Positions 15,888-25,300 of a DNA stretch of 32,824 bases are shown in pieces. The DNA is taken from assembly GCA_900543295.1 (NCBI GenBank), contig UQQY01000006.1:1-32824 (forward strand), given 5' to 3'. The DNA is from an uncultured Oscillospiraceae bacterium. GTDB lineage: Bacteria; Bacillota; Clostridia; Oscillospirales; Ruminococcaceae. Made by a program: the position numbers and the translations under genes. The notes beneath the pieces are model-generated. The model had not been told where the DNA came from and searched no databases. It saw nothing but the letters and a program-made list of their open reading frames with translations. Positions within the stretch are counted from its first letter, which is position 1. The number at the start of each line of letters is the position of its first letter.

Positions 15888-17186
15888 ATGTTTGATCGGG
15901 AACAATATCAAAAACGGGTGGCGTGGTATCAGCACGACCGCTTCGGCATGTTTATTCACTGGGGATTATATGCGATTCCTGCACGGGGCGAATGGGTTCG
16001 GAATGCAGAGGAGCTGTCTGTCGAGGACTACCAGCCCTTTTTCGATGAGTTTAATCCTGTAGACTACGATCCGCGCAAATGGGCGAAGCTTGCAAAAGAG
16101 GCGGGGATGAGATATGCTGTGCTGACAGCAAAGCATCATGACGGTTTCTGTCTTTTTGATTCCAAGCTTACCGATTATAAAAGCACCAATACGAAAGCGG
16201 GCCGCGACCTTGTTAGAGAGTATTTGGAAGCATTTCGGGCGGAAGGACTGAAGGTTGGTCTGTATTATTCTCTGCTTGATTGGCATCATCCGGATTATCC
16301 GCACTATGGCGATCTGCATCATCCGATGCGCAATCATCCCGAGTGCGGAAATGAAAACCGGGATTTTAACCGCTATCTTGATTATATGCACGGTCAGGTG
16401 CGTGAGCTTTGCGAAAATTACGGAAAAATCGATATAATGTGGTTTGATTTTTCTTATGGTGAAATGACCGGTGAGAAGTGGAAAGCGGCTGAGCTCGTAA
16501 ATATGGTGCGTTCTTTGCAGCCCGACATCATTTTGGATAACCGGCTGGAGGTCAGCGGAGAGGGCTTTGGTTCGCTTGCGACCGACGCTCCGACCGTATA
16601 CAGCGGCGATTTTGTAAGTCCGGAGCAGATTATCCCGCCGAACGGCCTTGTGGATGAAAAGGGCCGTCCGCTTGTGTGGGAGGCCTGCATTACCATGAAT
16701 AATAACTGGGGCTATGCTGCAAAGGATCGGAACTTTAAGCCGGCCTCTACCATAATCAAAAAGCTGGTTGAATGCGTGAGCAAGGGCGGCAATATGCTGT
16801 TAAATGTTGGACCGGACGCGCGCGGGAATATTCCGGAGGAGAGCGTTGAGATCCTTAAAGAAATTGGCGCGTGGATGAGGAAAAACGGCGAAAGCATCAT
16901 AGGATGCGGCATGAGCGGCCTGCCTAAGCCGGAAAACGGCCGTATCACCAAAAAAGGGAATACGCTCTATTATCACATTATGGAGCCTGCAATCGGCAGT
17001 ATTCCGCTTTACGGGGTTTCGCATAACGAGGTTAGGGCGCTTCGCCTGCTTGCAGACGGGAGCGAGCTGAAGCCGGCGCAGTCATGGATGGTTTCAAACT
17101 ATCCGGATATTGTTTTCGTCGATGTGAGCGCGTCGCCGGAGCTGCCCGACGCTGTGGATACGGTCGTCAGGATCGAATGCAGATAA
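15888..17186 (+). CDS. GH29 alpha-L-fucosidase
   Basis: This 432-residue enzyme should release alpha-linked L-fucose from glycans by a retaining mechanism. The GH29 barrel is recognisable from RFGMFIHWGLYA near residue 20, AKHHDGFCLFDS and YYSLLDWHHPDY. The nucleophile is Asp187 in MWFDFSYG. KGGNMLLNVGPDARG marks the end of the catalytic domain, followed by a short beta-sandwich. There is no signal peptide, so it probably acts in the cytoplasm on imported oligosaccharides. The start at 15888 has GGAGGT eight bases upstream; 17 extra in-frame codons back to 15837 lack a site. Its stop overlaps the start of the HD-domain gene by ten bases. Linkage preference cannot be told from sequence. Confidence 0.92.
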   Translation: MFDREQYQKRVAWYQHDRFGMFIHWGLYAIPARGEWVRNAEELSVEDYQPFFDEFNPVDYDPRKWAKLAKEAGMRYAVLTAKHHDGFCLFDSKLTDYKSTNTKAGRDLVREYLEAFRAEGLKVGLYYSLLDWHHPDYPHYGDLHHPMRNHPECGNENRDFNRYLDYMHGQVRELCENYGKIDIMWFDFSYGEMTGEKWKAAELVNMVRSLQPDIILDNRLEVSGEGFGSLATDAPTVYSGDFVSPEQIIPPNGLVDEKGRPLVWEACITMNNNWGYAAKDRNFKPASTIIKKLVECVSKGGNMLLNVGPDARGNIPEESVEILKEIGAWMRKNGESIIGCGMSGLPKPENGRITKKGNTLYYHIMEPAIGSIPLYGVSHNEVRALRLLADGSELKPAQSWMVSNYPDIVFVDVSASPELPDAVDTVVRIECR

Positions 17187-17701
17187 AAGGGAAAAAACGC
17201 CTGCAAAGACGCGCGCTTTTGATGCGGATACTATATGAACTGGGAGGAGAGGTTCTGACATTTCCGCGCATGCAGCAGGAAAAGCGGTATATTCAGCACG
17301 GAAAGATCAGTTGTTTCACCCATTCGTTTGCAGTCGCATATGTGAGCGTGTGGATTGCGGCGCGGCTGCATATCCGCGTGCATATGAAAAGCCTTGTGCG
17401 CGGCGCGCTTCTGCACGACTATTTTCTTTACGACTGGCATGATCCGGATCCGTCGCACCGGCTTCACGGCTTTCATCATGCGCGGCGCGCTCTCGAAAAT
17501 GCCTCGCAGGATTTTGCGCTGACGCCGATTGAGCAGGATATTATCGTAAAGCATATGTTTCCGCTTACTCTGTGGCCGCCGAAGTATCGTGAAGCGGTGA
17601 TCGTGACGTGTGCAGACAAGTTTTGCGCTGCATGCGAAGTATTTTCCTTTGTATCGTGGATTTTGTGCCTTTCCGCGGATGCTTTCGGCGAAAACGATTA
17701 A
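17177..17701 (+). CDS. HD-domain phosphohydrolase-like protein
   Basis: This 174-residue soluble protein has the HD superfamily metal site: His49 (FTHS), His80-Asp81 (LLHDYF) and Asp147 (TCADKFC). Extra His residues in GFHHAR (100-101) and KHMFP (126) are found in HD subfamilies with a second metal. Such proteins hydrolyse nucleotides or other phosphate esters; the substrate here is unknown. The ATG at 17177 lies inside the end of the fucosidase gene, with only a weak AGGA four bases away, so translation probably depends on coupling to the upstream gene. An ATG at 17221 is an alternative start. Confidence 0.78.
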   Translation: MQIKGKKRLQRRALLMRILYELGGEVLTFPRMQQEKRYIQHGKISCFTHSFAVAYVSVWIAARLHIRVHMKSLVRGALLHDYFLYDWHDPDPSHRLHGFHHARRALENASQDFALTPIEQDIIVKHMFPLTLWPPKYREAVIVTCADKFCAACEVFSFVSWILCLSADAFGEND

Positions 17702-17794
17702 CAGCGCTTTATACGAAATACATTCTGCTTGGCGGCATCCGGCGCTTCTGGAATCAGGAAGAGCGGGCTGACAGGCAGCAGATAGATTTTCCAG

Positions 17795-17823
17795 TTGAAG
17801 TTTGGCCACTGGTAGCGTATACT
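17795..17823 (+). promoter_or_regulatory. Promoter of hydE
   Basis: TTGAAG (17795-17800), 17 bases, then TATACT (17818-17823), about 30 bases before the hydE ATG. This gives hydE its own start of transcription apart from the fucosidase-HD unit. Confidence 0.75.
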
Positions 17824-17852
17824 GAAAAGAAAACGGAAAATGGTGAAAACCA

Positions 17853-18929
17853 ATGAACAAACGACATGAGCTGATACAAGCGCTTGAACGGGAGCGGACG
17901 CTTCCCGACAGGGAGCTGACTGTCCTGCTCGAGAGCAATGAGGCTGACGAACTGCTCTTTGAAACGGCTGACCGTATCCGCCGGAATATATACGGCGACG
18001 CGGTATATATCCGGGGATTGATTGAATTCACAAATTACTGTAAAAATAACTGTTACTACTGCGGCATCCGGCGCGGGAACAATCATGCAACCCGCTATCG
18101 TCTGAGCAGAGAGGAAATCCTCTCCTGCTGCGAAGAGGGTTATCGCCTTGGTTTCCGTACTTTTGTGCTGCAAGGCGGCGAGGATCCCTATTATACGGAT
18201 GAGCGGGTCTGTGAAATTGTTTCGGAAATCCGCAGACGTTTCCCAGACTGTGCGATTACATTATCAATCGGCGAAAAATCAAAAGAGAGCTATCAGGCTT
18301 ACTATGATGCCGGCGCAAACCGCTACCTTCTGCGGCATGAAACGGCTGATCCTGTGCATTATGGAAAGCTCCATCCGCCGGAGCTGAACGCCGCCAACCG
18401 GAAACAATGCCTTTTTGATTTAAAGGAGATCGGGTATCAGGTCGGTTCCGGCTTTATGGTGGGTTCGCCGTATCAGACGACGGAAAATCTGATCGCCGAT
18501 CTGCGCTTTTTGCAGGAGCTGAAACCTGATATGATCGGCATCGGTCCATATATCACACATATGGAAACGCCGTTTGCTGCGTTTCCAAGCGGCAGCTTTG
18601 AACTGACGCTTAGGCTGGTGGCGGTGCTGCGGCTGATGTTCCCCTATGCGCTGATCCCCGCGACTACCGCGTTGGGAACCATCCATCCGCAGGGGCGCGA
18701 ACGCGGCTTGCAGGCGGGAGCAAACGTCGTGATGCCGAATCTTTCGCCCGTAGGCGTGCGCAAGCTGTACGACCTTTACGAGAACAAAATCTGTACCGGA
18801 GAAGAAGCGGCACAGTGCCGCGGCTGTTTAGAGAGGCGGGTGGGGTCCGCCGGCTATCGGATTGTTACGGACATCGGCAATGCTAAAACAGGAGAGGATC
18901 GCGGCGTGCTTTTCCTGACAGAAGAATAA
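17853..18929 (+). CDS. hydE: [FeFe]-hydrogenase H-cluster maturase HydE (radical SAM)
   Basis: This 358-residue radical-SAM enzyme takes part in building the active-site H-cluster of [FeFe] hydrogenases. The SAM [4Fe-4S] motif is C-X3-C-X2-C (Cys63, Cys67, Cys70). A second cysteine set C-X7-C-X2-C (Cys314, Cys322, Cys325) near the C-terminus matches the accessory cluster site known in Thermotoga HydE. It helps tell HydE from the related PylB and BioB. GSGFMVGSPYQT and MPNLSPVGVRKLYDLY are typical of the family. The ATG follows GGTGA by seven bases. hydF, hydG and a hydrogenase gene are not in the window. A strong bidirectional terminator follows. Confidence 0.9.
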   Translation: MNKRHELIQALERERTLPDRELTVLLESNEADELLFETADRIRRNIYGDAVYIRGLIEFTNYCKNNCYYCGIRRGNNHATRYRLSREEILSCCEEGYRLGFRTFVLQGGEDPYYTDERVCEIVSEIRRRFPDCAITLSIGEKSKESYQAYYDAGANRYLLRHETADPVHYGKLHPPELNAANRKQCLFDLKEIGYQVGSGFMVGSPYQTTENLIADLRFLQELKPDMIGIGPYITHMETPFAAFPSGSFELTLRLVAVLRLMFPYALIPATTALGTIHPQGRERGLQAGANVVMPNLSPVGVRKLYDLYENKICTGEEAAQCRGCLERRVGSAGYRIVTDIGNAKTGEDRGVLFLTEE

Positions 18930-18990
18930 GCCGGTGGAATCCAAACGGCCAATGCTTCTGAATGTCGTGCGTTTTGATTGATGTGTTGGA

Positions 18991-19036
18991 AAAAGGCTTC
19001 ATGTCTGGTTTCAAACCGGACATGAAGCCTTTTTTT
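18991..19036. terminator. Bidirectional terminator between hydE and the M50-like gene
   Basis: A very long stem (18991-19011 with 19013-19033, one G-U pair) has T-runs on both sides, TTTTTTT on the plus strand. It terminates hydE and the convergent minus-strand operon. Confidence 0.9.
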
Positions 19037-19069
19037 AAAAAGAAGATTGAAAGCGTTCGGGAAAGAAGT

Positions 19070-19669
19070 TTATCCGTCATTGCGCCTTTTGGCATGGATG
19101 GCTGAAAAAACAATTCTCCCGCCGCACATACAAAGAAAGGTCGCCGCATTCCAAACGAGAACAGGCCAAAAGATCTCTGATGGGACGATCGATAGAACGA
19201 AAAGATAGACAACTGTCAGTATACAGCCTAACATCAAATTCGGAAATCTCAGTTTTGGATAACATTGCGCGATGCTCGCCATATCGCTTACCAAATAGAT
19301 GTTTCCAACGAACAGATAGCTTACGATTTCAACCAGATGCAGCGTTAGAAACAGCCATATCGAGAAAAGCAGATATATGTTTTCGATTTTGATGAAGCAC
19401 AGAACCGCTATACTGACCATACTCCAGAAAGCATTGGAGAGAACGCCGCCGTATGCAATAATCGTATTCTGCTTTTTCGTAATTTTATATAATTGATCCG
19501 TCTCCAGAGGAGCTGGTGTTGAAAAGAAAATATAGGGCTTTACCGTTACATGAAGCCAGTTTTTCTTACATCCATAATGTGCATAAAAGACGGAATGTCC
19601 GATTTCATGCAGCCAGACAACCGAATAAAGCATCATATATCCGATGCAAGCGTATAAAATCCATTTCAA
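19070..19669 (-). CDS. M50-like membrane zinc metalloprotease (site-2-protease type), hypothetical
   Basis: The 199-residue protein is mostly hydrophobic, with about five or six membrane segments. WLHEIGHSVFYAHYG carries the HEXXH zinc motif (His21, Glu22, His25) at the end of the first helix, as in M50-type intramembrane proteases. The usual distal zinc ligand (NxxPxxxxDG) is not obvious; SDMASIAQ near residue 128 is the only candidate. It could be a degenerate or divergent family member. The start is a TTG with AAGGAG ten bases upstream; the first in-frame ATG is at residue 12 and would cut the first helix. It lies 45 bases downstream of the GH78 gene on the same strand and is probably cotranscribed. 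Confidence 0.65.
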   Translation of the reverse strand: MKWILYACIGYMMLYSVVWLHEIGHSVFYAHYGCKKNWLHVTVKPYIFFSTPAPLETDQLYKITKKQNTIIAYGGVLSNAFWSMVSIAVLCFIKIENIYLLFSIWLFLTLHLVEIVSYLFVGNIYLVSDMASIAQCYPKLRFPNLMLGCILTVVYLFVLSIVPSEIFWPVLVWNAATFLCMCGGRIVFSAIHAKRRNDG

Positions 19670-19714
19670 TGAGGCGCAGCTCCTTACTCTGTAATCCTTT
19701 GTATCGCTTTTCGG

Positions 19715-21970
19715 TCAGGGCCTTCTCTGTACGGCGAGATAACGGCCCGTTTCGATTATCGTATGATTCGGCGCGCAGCGGTCGGTCAGTTGGTATCCTG
19801 CGGGCAGCTTTAACTCCGCATACATGCCGTCCGGCACGCGAATATCGAGTGCGACGCCCTCCGGCGTTTTTTCCCAGCGGATTAGTACCTCGCCGCAGAC
19901 GCTTTCATGCCGCCCTTCTGCGTAGGAGAGCGAAGCAGGGAACGACGGAGCAAGCAGCACGGTATCCGCGCCCCGTTTATTCGGATTGATGCGGATTCCC
20001 GCGATGTCTTTCAGGAAAAATCCGCTGATAAACGCCCAGCAGTGATGATTGAGCGAAAGCGTTCTTCCGCCCTCCGGCGTGAATTCCTCCCACAGCGTGG
20101 TGGCTCCCTTACTAAGCCAGTTGCCGAATGAGGGGTAATCCGGCCGTGTTATCATTTGCAGCGCCAGATCGGCCTCTCCATATTCGGCAAGCACGTGAAA
20201 CAGTGCGCGGCCGCCGAGCATGCCGGTATAGATGCGGCCGCCCTCCTTTTGTATTGCGTCGAGCAGCAGCGTGAAAGCCGCCTTTTTCTCTTCGCGGTCG
20301 AGAACGTCGTAGAATATTGCCATGGCCTGCGGCGTCTGTCCGCCGCCGCATACCCGGCATTCCGGAAAGCTGATAAGCTCCCGGCGGACAGCCTCGCGCA
20401 TTTCACGAAACAGGCAGTCCGCATAGCAGGCTTCCGCTTTCATGTCAATTTCGCGAAACAGGAAAGCTGCCTTCCTGGCAATGTCCATCGTATATACGCT
20501 GTCGGTAAATTCAAGAGGAGTAGAATACTCGTGCGCTTCACGATAGGGCTGGAGCCAGTCGCCCAATCCGCAGGACACCAGTCCATTTTCCATGCGCTTG
20601 GAGCGAATATAGACGAGATACCGCATAAAGGCGGATGCGTTCTCCCGCAGAATCGTTTTGCCGCCGCGATAGAGATAAGTATAGTAGGGGAGTGTGAACA
20701 GCGCGCTGTCCCATGCCGGACCATTTCCCCAGGTATAGCCCCACGTGCCGGTGGGAACAATGCCGGGAAGCCGGCCATTTTCCGCCTGCGCCTTGCGGAT
20801 ATTGCGCAGCCATTCCGCATAGCTTTTTTCCGGTTCAAAATTTAACAGCGTCTGTTCCGCCGAGAGCGAAGCGTCGCCTGTCCAGCCGTTTTTTTCGCGG
20901 TGCGGACAATCCGTCGGAAAATAATAAAAGTTGCTGAGCGTGGAGCGGCGGGCATATTCCTGCAATTGGTTGAGTCTTTCATCCGAGCAGGCAAACGCGC
21001 CGCGGGAGCCTATATCGGAATGTGCCGGCAGCATAGTCAAAAGAGAGGGCTTGGCCTGTTCTGCGGTAATGCCGACAACGCGGATATAGCGGTATCCAAA
21101 GTAAGAAAAATGCGGAATATAGTGTTCCTCGCCCTTTCCGGAAAGGATATACCGTACCTTTTGCACGCGAAGCTCCTCGCGGAATATATGGTTTTCCGTC
21201 AGCATCCTGCCGCTTTCAACGGTTTCGCCAAAGGAGAGCTCGATTTTTTGTCCCGATTTACCGCAGATACAAAGCTCGAAAAAGCCGGCGTTGTTTTCAC
21301 CGAAGTCATAGCGCCAGCCGTCTCCCTCCGGCTCAACCGCCACTGGGAGAACACGGCGTTCCACCCGAATTGGCTGCGCCGCAGTCATACGCTTTTCACC
21401 GCGCGGCGGCGTTACGAAGAAAGCGTGTTCCCACGATCCGTCGTGAAAATCGGGCTGCGCCCAGTTTTTTTCATAAAGCCGGGCGTCATAATCCTCGCCT
21501 GCGCGCAGATCGTCGAACAGAATCGGCGAGGGTGCGGTCCTAAAACGCTCATCTGCCTCAAAGGAGACGGTTTCTCCGTCCTCATATTCCATTGTAACCC
21601 GCATGGACAGCATAGGCGCAGCGCGCCACGGTGCCAAATGAAAGTCCCATACGGCGCCGCCCGGATTATTCAAAAAGCCGTTGCCAAGAATGACGCCGAG
21701 CGCATTTTTCCCCGGATGCAGAAAAGAAGTCAGATCATAGCGGTCGTAATAAAGGATATGATCCGGATTTGAAATATAAGGGGCTAAAAAGCCCTTGGTC
21801 ACTTGTTCTCCGTTTACATAGAGCTCGTAGAAGCCGAGTCCGCAGATCAGCGCTTCCGCCCTGCGTACAGGTTTTGAAGCGGAGAAGCACCTGCGCAGCA
21901 TGGGCGCCGCAACCGGTCGTTCAAGCGTCGTATACGAATGAGACGCACTGATAAATCGCTGTGGAAACAT
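19715..21970 (-). CDS. GH78 alpha-L-rhamnosidase
   Basis: This 751-residue enzyme should release terminal alpha-L-rhamnose from plant or microbial glycans by an inverting mechanism. An N-terminal carbohydrate-binding beta-sandwich (GFYELYVNGEQV, residues 47-58) precedes the (alpha/alpha)6 barrel. The GH78 signature is at residues 354-367, with Asp354, Glu359 (general acid) and Asp366 spaced as in Bacillus RhaB. The late TTLWEEFTPEGG region supplies the candidate general base, and SLNHHCWAF is conserved. There is no signal peptide, so the enzyme is likely cytoplasmic. The ATG follows AAAGGTGG by about ten bases. It is the first gene of a unit with the M50-like gene. Confidence 0.93.
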   Translation of the reverse strand: MFPQRFISASHSYTTLERPVAAPMLRRCFSASKPVRRAEALICGLGFYELYVNGEQVTKGFLAPYISNPDHILYYDRYDLTSFLHPGKNALGVILGNGFLNNPGGAVWDFHLAPWRAAPMLSMRVTMEYEDGETVSFEADERFRTAPSPILFDDLRAGEDYDARLYEKNWAQPDFHDGSWEHAFFVTPPRGEKRMTAAQPIRVERRVLPVAVEPEGDGWRYDFGENNAGFFELCICGKSGQKIELSFGETVESGRMLTENHIFREELRVQKVRYILSGKGEEHYIPHFSYFGYRYIRVVGITAEQAKPSLLTMLPAHSDIGSRGAFACSDERLNQLQEYARRSTLSNFYYFPTDCPHREKNGWTGDASLSAEQTLLNFEPEKSYAEWLRNIRKAQAENGRLPGIVPTGTWGYTWGNGPAWDSALFTLPYYTYLYRGGKTILRENASAFMRYLVYIRSKRMENGLVSCGLGDWLQPYREAHEYSTPLEFTDSVYTMDIARKAAFLFREIDMKAEACYADCLFREMREAVRRELISFPECRVCGGGQTPQAMAIFYDVLDREEKKAAFTLLLDAIQKEGGRIYTGMLGGRALFHVLAEYGEADLALQMITRPDYPSFGNWLSKGATTLWEEFTPEGGRTLSLNHHCWAFISGFFLKDIAGIRINPNKRGADTVLLAPSFPASLSYAEGRHESVCGEVLIRWEKTPEGVALDIRVPDGMYAELKLPAGYQLTDRCAPNHTIIETGRYLAVQRRP

Positions 21971-22012
21971 AATGTCAAACCACCTTTCGGGGCGCAGCCC
22001 TCTTTTGCGGCC

Positions 22013-22041
22013 AGTATAGCATAAGCCATAAAAAAAGTAAA
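22013..22041 (-). promoter_or_regulatory. Promoter of the rhamnosidase unit
   Basis: On the minus strand, TTTACT (22041-22036), 17 bases, then TATACT (22018-22013) with TGC just before the -10 box. Transcription would begin about 35 bases before the GH78 start. Confidence 0.75.
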
Positions 22042-22181
22042 CGATAAAACCGTCAAAAAAACAAATCTTTTTATATGGTGTGCCCAGACACGATGAATTG
22101 AATAAGTCGATATGGAAAATAGCTGTCCCTTTATACTCAAGAAACGTTATGTTTTTCTTATAAAAGCTATTGTTCTTGGTC

Positions 22182-22211
22182 TTGTTTTGTTACGAATTTA
22201 TGTTGTATACT
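22182..22211 (+). promoter_or_regulatory. Promoter of the GH85 gene
   Basis: TTGTTT (22182-22187), an 18-base spacer and TATACT (22206-22211). It would leave a leader of about 130 bases. Confidence 0.65.
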
Positions 22212-22345
22212 TATAAAACAGAGATGCGACTCATGCATGCTTTTGTTCAATCTAACGCGGCTCATCTTCTGCTGAAAGAATTCAGATGAAGCAAGGTGTA
22301 TTTTGAACAGGCGGCATGTCGCATAGTATAAAGAAGGGAGCAAAA

Positions 22346-25300
22346 ATGATGAAGACAAACAGAGCAAAACGCATAGGCGCAGCTTTACTGGCGTTTGCCA
22401 TTGCGGCATCCACCTATGTGGGGACATCTCTGTCGGTCTTTGCAGCGGACTCTTGGCCGAACGATACCGCTTCGGCCGAACCGACGTTTGCGGGCTATCG
22501 AGTGAAAGACGTGAAGAACTGGAGCCCGGAAACTGATCCGGACGCAGAACTGATGCGTGCACAGGTTCCGCTGCAAAACCGCAATGAGGCGTTTAAGGCG
22601 ACACAGGCAAAGACGTATCTGAATTCAGATGCGCAGGTCATGCTGATGCAGGGCGATTACGGCAACAGCTTTTTCGGCAGCACCATGTATACCAACGAGT
22701 TCAGCGAACATGTGCTGAATTTCTGGCAGTATGCGGATTACTACTCTCCGTGGCACGGTGCAGCAACAGCCTATACACCGCAATCACTGTACAAACCGGT
22801 TACCAGCGATTGGCGCGCAAGGGGATTTGAATTTGGTATCGTCAATATTCCGAATCCGGCCTACACCAATGCGGCGCATAAAAACGGCGTCATGTCCATT
22901 GCATGCATTTACTTTGATCCGGCGTTCCGTCCGGGCCAGACATGCGCGGATATGATCGAAAAGGATGGCGAGGGGAACTTCCCGGTTGCAGATCAGCTGA
23001 TCGCAATGGCCGAGTATTACGGCTACGACGGCTATTTCTTAAATCAGGAGGAAAGCCTGTATGAGGATTTTAAGCCCTTTATGGCCTACCTCACCGCGCA
23101 TGGACTGTGGACGCAGTGGTACGATACAAATACTGTGTTTAACGCCTCGAAAGCGGCATGGCTTAAGGACAGTACCTATGGTCAGATTCACAATTCCGTA
23201 TTTGTAAACTACGGTTCTTACAGCGGCATTGATACGCAGCTTTCCTATGCGCAATCAATCGGCGCGGATCCGTTTAAAGAAATCTTCTACGGATTGGAAT
23301 GCAACCAGAACAAATTCAGCGGCGGACACTACAGTGCAAGCGGCATCACGGGGTTGTATGATGAAACAGACAATCCGCGCGCAAGCGTTGCACTGTTTAC
23401 GCCGAGCGACTGGTATCAGCGGGGTGTTGACGAGCTGTCGATCAGCAGCGGCAGCAGCAAACCGTTGATGCAGCAGAACGAGTATCAGTGGATGGTCGCA
23501 GAGCGTGAGAGAATGTTCTTCTCCGGCGTACACTGCGATCCGACGGATACCGGTAAAAAGGCCGGCTATTCCCGCACAGACGTCGGCGTATCGAACGCCT
23601 CCGGCTGGGTCGGCGTGGCGGATTTTATCGCAGAGCGCTCCGTTATCAATGGTACGGCGTTTTACACGAATTTTAACACGGGTCACGGTGTGCAGTATTT
23701 CAAAAACGGCACAGTTAGCAAAGACGAGGAATGGACAAACATCAACATTCAGGACATTCTTCCGACTTGGCAGTGGTGGATCACCTCTACGGATGACACC
23801 AAACTGACGGCTGATTTCGATTACGGAACAAAATATGTTTGCAACGATACTTCCGGAAATGCTAGAACACTTCCGTATACACAGGTCGGTGCATATGACG
23901 GGGGCAGTTCGCTTGTATTGTACGGTAAACTTTCCGGTTCTGATACGATGCACCTTTACAAAACAGACCTTGATGTCAACGAAAACTCCAAAGCGTACTT
24001 GACCTTTAAGAAAACATCCTCTGACAATGCATCGATGAAGCTCGGCCTGATCTTTAAAGATGCGCCGGAGGTTACGGAAAAGATCGCCCTTGAAAACAGC
24101 ACGGCTGCCGGCGACTGGACCACAAGCGCAATCGACCTCTCCGCATATGCCGGCAGAGCGGTTGCGGCCATCACGCTCGAATTTGAGGGTGAGGCGGAAA
24201 ACTATCAGATGAATATCGGCGGTCTGAAGATTTCCGACAGCACCTACAAACCGGCAACACCAACCGGTCTTGCTGTTGATTACGCATATGCGGACGGTCA
24301 GATGATCGTCAAATGGAATATCGCGGATTACGACACGGTTAAACAGTACAACCTGTACGGCGTTATGTCCGACGGCAGCCGTGTTTATCTCGGCGGCACC
24401 TATGACGACATTCTCTATGTCAAATCCATGTTTGACGAGGACCAGTCGGTCAGATTGGAACTCTGTGCGGTCGGCAAGGACGGCACGGAGAGCGATCCGG
24501 CGACACTCACCTATACTTATAACGACAAAGTGAGCAACGTAAGAGTGGAAGAGGCTCAGACTGCCAGCGGACTGCTTGTTCGCGCATCCACTCCCGGCAA
24601 GCTGAACGTTTCCTTTGACGCACCGGAAACAGGCGCGCCGGACAGCTATGAATTTGAAGTGATGCTGCGTAACGTAGCGTCCGCCGATCCAACCAACAAG
24701 GTTTATACCCATACGGTTGACGGTTCTGCGACAAGCGCAGATGTTCCGCTTCCGATCAGCGAAGGCCGAGAGTACGATTTGAAGATTTACGCGGTGAAAA
24801 ACGGCGTAAGAGGCGATGCAATCTGTTATCGCGGCTGGTCGAACGACAACTACTCCGAGCCGATTGCAGAAAGGGACATCCGCATCAGCGGCAGCACCGT
24901 CCGTCTGGTTGATCCGGATTCTGTGGACTGGTACAAGATGACGGCGACATTTGACGGGACTCAGGTCGCAAGCTTTAAACGCGGCGCATCCAGAGGCAGC
25001 AGGATGACGTTCTCTTTGTCAAAGACAACCGGCCTTTTAAGCGTAGTTGTGGAAGATTATGCCGGCAATAAATCGGCGCCGACCGTACTGCAACTCGAAA
25101 ACGGCGTTCCAGTTAATCCGACCGATCTGATTACGCAAGAGCATTTCCCGGACCCGGCGCTTTTGAACGCGGTGCGCACACAGGTCGGAGCAACGTTGTC
25201 TGCTCTGCCGGAATTCACCGGTACGCTTGACCTTACCGGCACATCGGTGAAGGATCTCACCGGTATGGAACGTTTAACGGCAATGACCGGACTGAATTTT

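Larger units (their letters stand above)
21971..22345. other. Divergent intergenic region between GH78 and GH85 genes
   Basis: These 375 bases hold back-to-back promoters (22013-22041 minus, 22182-22211 plus) but no gene that I can support. The GH85 side has a leader of about 130 bases with a short TCATCT/AGATGA inverted repeat (about 22262-22290). No riboswitch class or operator was recognised. The middle (about 22045-22180) is AT-rich without clear structure. Confidence 0.6.

Noticed and set aside
17853..18929. PylB or BioB identity for the radical-SAM protein
   Set aside because: The C-terminal C-X7-C-X2-C set and overall motifs fit HydE better, and no pyrrolysine or biotin genes are nearby.
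23255..24712. 485-codon minus-strand open frame inside the GH85 gene
   Set aside because: It has no ribosome site or recognisable domain and is antisense to well-conserved coding sequence; it reflects codon use of the real gene.
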